In this document: in pieces, positions 61,595-64,000 of the stretch
Numbering within the stretch: position 1 is the stretch's first letter
How the letters are laid out: the number at the start of each line of letters is the position of its first letter
Source of the DNA: Lachnospiraceae bacterium
Lineage (GTDB): Bacteria; Bacillota; Clostridia; Lachnospirales; Lachnospiraceae
NCBI GenBank assembly: GCA_021770755.1
Contig: JAETQI010000007.1
Coordinates: 1 to 64,000, forward strand
Reading direction: 5' to 3'
Length of the DNA: 64,000 nt
Notes under the pieces: model-generated
What the model saw: the letters and a program-made list of their open reading frames with translations, nothing else
What the model was told of the DNA's origin: nothing
The model's database searches: none
Translations under genes and position numbers: made by a program

Positions 61595-64000
61595 TTAACG
61601 GACTACCAGATAATCTCTGGCGGGAACCTTTACGCCATCCGGCGTCACTGCATCCGTGAAATCATAATTGACATAGACTTTTGTCCCGTCCTCATATTCC
61701 GTGCAGGAGAGTTTGTCATCCAGCTTTTCATGCCCCGTCATCTGCTGATCAAACACATGCCCCAGTTCGTTATTGTATCTGTTGTAGATCTCCATCATCC
61801 TGTCGTGCACTGTAGCAAAATCAGATGCGTAGTACTCGGTGTAGAGTGTCCTCTGCAGTGCGAACGCTGTCTCTCTCATCAGCGAGAAGGAAAGCCCCGC
61901 GCCGTACTCCGCAGACTCCAGCAGTTCCTTTTGCTCGTTTCCGCAGACATTCAGCGGTGATCCGACATAATCCACATACCCGTGTATGGCAAGCTGGTAG
62001 AAAGGGATCTCCTCGTCGATGATCGTGTACCCGCTGCCCGACAGATCCATGTTTGTCACCATATCCGTATAGGGAAGGGCGTAATCGTTGCCCATATTGA
62101 TCATGACCTTCTTGCCGCCGTCAGCGATCTCCTTGAGCATCTGTGCGTGGGAATCCATCGCCTGCTGCCTGCTCACCGTATTCTTCAGATAATAGTCAGA
62201 AGAGAGATCCTTCCCCATATCGCGGAATGCCACGTTCGTGTTATACTGATCCGCTGCTTTGGAGAGAACCTGCACATTCTCCTCGATCAGGCTCGGGTGG
62301 AGCAGATAATAGCTGTCAACTCCCTCCCTTGCGGAGTAAGTGATGTCACTGTAGACAAACAGCTCTGCATTTTCTTTCGACAGAAATCTTGCCGCATCCG
62401 TGAATGTGAAGAATCCATCCATGATCCCGCTGTCGAACTCATAGTGCGTCACACCCTCCAGGTAGAGATCCACACCCAGCTCCTGTGCCGTGGCTCCCAG
62501 GGACGCCAGATCCTTCTTGCTGCCCAGTGCGCTGATCGTCTTTGCCTTGCTTAAGATCTTCTGATTGACGCCGCCGTTGCACCAGCCTGTGTATTTCACG
62601 GACACATTGTCCATACCCTCCGATACTAGCTGGCGGATCATCTCCTCTGCCTCGCTGTATTTTGTCAGCTTCAATGGTCTGGAAACAGGAACGCCCATGA
62701 TCTGCCTTACCTTATCCACGGCTCCCACGATCTCCAGCGCCACAGGCGTACCTTCGTCCTCCTTCACCGTCAGGTAATCGCCGTACTTATCTTTCAGATA
62801 ACCCTGATACGTCTTTGCCATATCCACGTAGCTGCTACTGTCCACAAAACGATACCGCTGTGTCAGCGTCTCGTCGGGAAGCGTCTCCAGAAACTTATAG
62901 ACATTCTGGCTGTTCAGGTCGCCCACCTGATAGAGCTCGGACGGGCTGATCATATAAGATGTATTGACAAAATTATAGCTGCTGCCGTGCCCGTTGATAT
63001 CCGCCTGCACAGAGGCATACGGAACACCTTCCTCCAGCATGCAGATAAAGGAATCATCGCCGTTGGCGATGCCAAACACGTTGAAGTATGCCCTCGTATC
63101 ATGCACCACAGCCTCCCTTGACAGCGCCATATCCCAGCCGTAAAGGTTTGCGTAGTAGGATGCCTGCGAGAACTTGTTGTTGTTAAAGTTGATCAGCGCA
63201 CCGCCGCCCTCAGGCACCAGCAGATAACCTTCATCCTCGGGGCCGCCCGCACCAAAATACGGGAGCGGCACCAGCGTGTAGATCGGCGTAGCCTCGCTGT
63301 ACTCCAGATCGCCCAGCGGCATTTCCACCACCAGATCCCCGCCGTCCAGCCTGTATATGATGCTCACGTCGAACACGAACGTATCTTTACTTCCAAGCTG
63401 CGTGCTCAACTGCTTATCCGCTGCCAGATCGTCCGCCGTGTATCCTGCTTTCTCAAAGATCTGCTCCAGCTTCTGGGTAGCGGCACCCTTTGCCGTATCC
63501 CTGAGCAGGTACAACGGCTCATTCTCTAATGTCGGATATGTAGCAAGGAGCGCATCCTTGTCGTCATCCTTTCCCAGTTTGTTGATATCGTATTTCTTGT
63601 AATAGCGTTTGATGAAGTTCGCGTCGTTCGTCTCCATCTTGTCAAACCACTGTTCCATGTTTGCCACTGTGCTGACAGGAGGGATCATATACTCCTTCTC
63701 CACATTGCCAAGGGAATAATCGACTTTGACATAATCATCGCCCTGCTCGATATTGTACATACCGTTCATAACACCGTAGGTGAAACTGTCATATGTCGTC
63801 TGCAGGCCGGTAGCGATACTGTACGTCATCAGCAGGGTAGACTGCAGTCTTCCCTTGTATGACGCGACCGCCACAGGATCCGCGTCCGCCTCGGGAGGGT
63901 TGGAATACCACACCTTCCCTGTCTCTTTCACTTCCAGCGTGAACTGGGTCGTCAGGGGATCCATGGTAAGCTTTAGCTTATCATTCTCCAGTATGACCGG
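61595..64000 (-). CDS. DUF5696 protein, 5' end beyond the window
   Basis: At least 801 residues; the frame stays open to the window edge, so the N-terminus is missing. The visible part has an N-terminal beta-rich region, then a TIM-barrel-like part (KYTGWCNGGVNQ, DLYLEGVTHYEF, FVYSDITYSARE) and a C-terminal segment ending TPDGVKVPARDYLVVR. It matches the DUF5696 family, commonly encoded next to sugar ABC permeases in Lachnospiraceae and thought to be a surface glycoside-hydrolase-like protein. It is 25 nt upstream of the first permease, so it is part of the operon. No enzymatic activity can be assigned. Confidence 0.82.
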   Translation of the reverse strand, partial: PVILENDKLKLTMDPLTTQFTLEVKETGKVWYSNPPEADADPVAVASYKGRLQSTLLMTYSIATGLQTTYDSFTYGVMNGMYNIEQGDDYVKVDYSLGNVEKEYMIPPVSTVANMEQWFDKMETNDANFIKRYYKKYDINKLGKDDDKDALLATYPTLENEPLYLLRDTAKGAATQKLEQIFEKAGYTADDLAADKQLSTQLGSKDTFVFDVSIIYRLDGGDLVVEMPLGDLEYSEATPIYTLVPLPYFGAGGPEDEGYLLVPEGGGALINFNNNKFSQASYYANLYGWDMALSREAVVHDTRAYFNVFGIANGDDSFICMLEEGVPYASVQADINGHGSSYNFVNTSYMISPSELYQVGDLNSQNVYKFLETLPDETLTQRYRFVDSSSYVDMAKTYQGYLKDKYGDYLTVKEDEGTPVALEIVGAVDKVRQIMGVPVSRPLKLTKYSEAEEMIRQLVSEGMDNVSVKYTGWCNGGVNQKILSKAKTISALGSKKDLASLGATAQELGVDLYLEGVTHYEFDSGIMDGFFTFTDAARFLSKENAELFVYSDITYSAREGVDSYYLLHPSLIEENVQVLSKAADQYNTNVAFRDMGKDLSSDYYLKNTVSRQQAMDSHAQMLKEIADGGKKVMINMGNDYALPYTDMVTNMDLSGSGYTIIDEEIPFYQLAIHGYVDYVGSPLNVCGNEQKELLESAEYGAGLSFSLMRETAFALQRTLYTEYYASDFATVHDRMMEIYNRYNNELGHVFDQQMTGHEKLDDKLSCTEYEDGTKVYVNYDFTDAVTPDGVKVPARDYLVVR

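Overview
The window looks like a chromosomal segment of a motile, spore-forming, plant-fibre-degrading Firmicute, most likely a Lachnospiraceae gut or rumen bacterium. The evidence is indirect: moderate GC with strong AGGAGG-type ribosome binding sites, sigma-A promoters with 17-nt spacers, two chemotaxis receptors, spore-germination-type enzymes (LysM-GH18 and Csp-like S8 protease), an ECF vitamin S component, a TatD-linked radical SAM protein, DUF5696, and many cyclic-di-GMP proteins. No rRNA, tRNA, CRISPR array or phage structural gene was seen.

Layout. 1-1.7 kb: an AAA-ATPase/PD-(D/E)XK protein. 1.8-6.2 kb: an overlapping cytoplasmic xyloglucan pair (GH74, GH31). 6.3-13.7 kb: M14 peptidase, metF, a two-sensor GGDEF*-EAL protein, a bifunctional siroheme enzyme and a membrane acyltransferase. 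13.9-15.1 kb: a lone tyrosine recombinase on the opposite strand. 15.1-18.7 kb: a Na/Pi transporter, IspD/TarI-like and polyol-dehydrogenase operon. 18.8-23.4 kb: an operon starting with a TtcA-LarE fusion, then a ThiF/TcdA-type E1, an unknown protein and a DUF815 ATPase. 24.2-26.3 kb: vitamin B6 kinase, ECF S component and radical SAM protein. 27.1-30.7 kb: a response regulator and a PocR-type hybrid histidine kinase. 30.8-37.7 kb: secreted GDSL esterase, HD-GYP protein, GH18, S8 protease and an MCP. 37.9-40.7 kb: small regulators (PadR operon with a 55-aa DUF6440 protein, AraC/GyrI, BlaI). 40.8-44.4 kb: an AT-rich operon of P-loop ATPase, TPR protein and prolyl-tRNA-type deacylase. 44.6 kb: an orphan subtilase prodomain.

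44.9-64 kb is a carbohydrate locus. It holds arabinose isomerase, a diguanylate cyclase, an AraC regulator, a LacI-like/GGDEF sensor, an MCP with an inserted beta domain, GH43, lipoprotein GH5, two paralogous U32-like proteins, a complete sugar ABC importer without ATPase, and a DUF5696 protein that runs off the right edge. Inferred working: GH5 cuts xylan/glucan-type polymers outside, the ABC system imports oligosaccharides, GH43 and AraA process the sugars inside, and the MCP and LacI-GGDEF proteins tie sugar sensing to movement and c-di-GMP.

Best candidates for something undescribed: the ATPase-TPR-deacylase operon, the TtcA-LarE fusion coupled to an E1 enzyme, the orphan protease prodomain beside a prodomain-less relative 9 kb away, and the U32-like pair inside a glycan locus.
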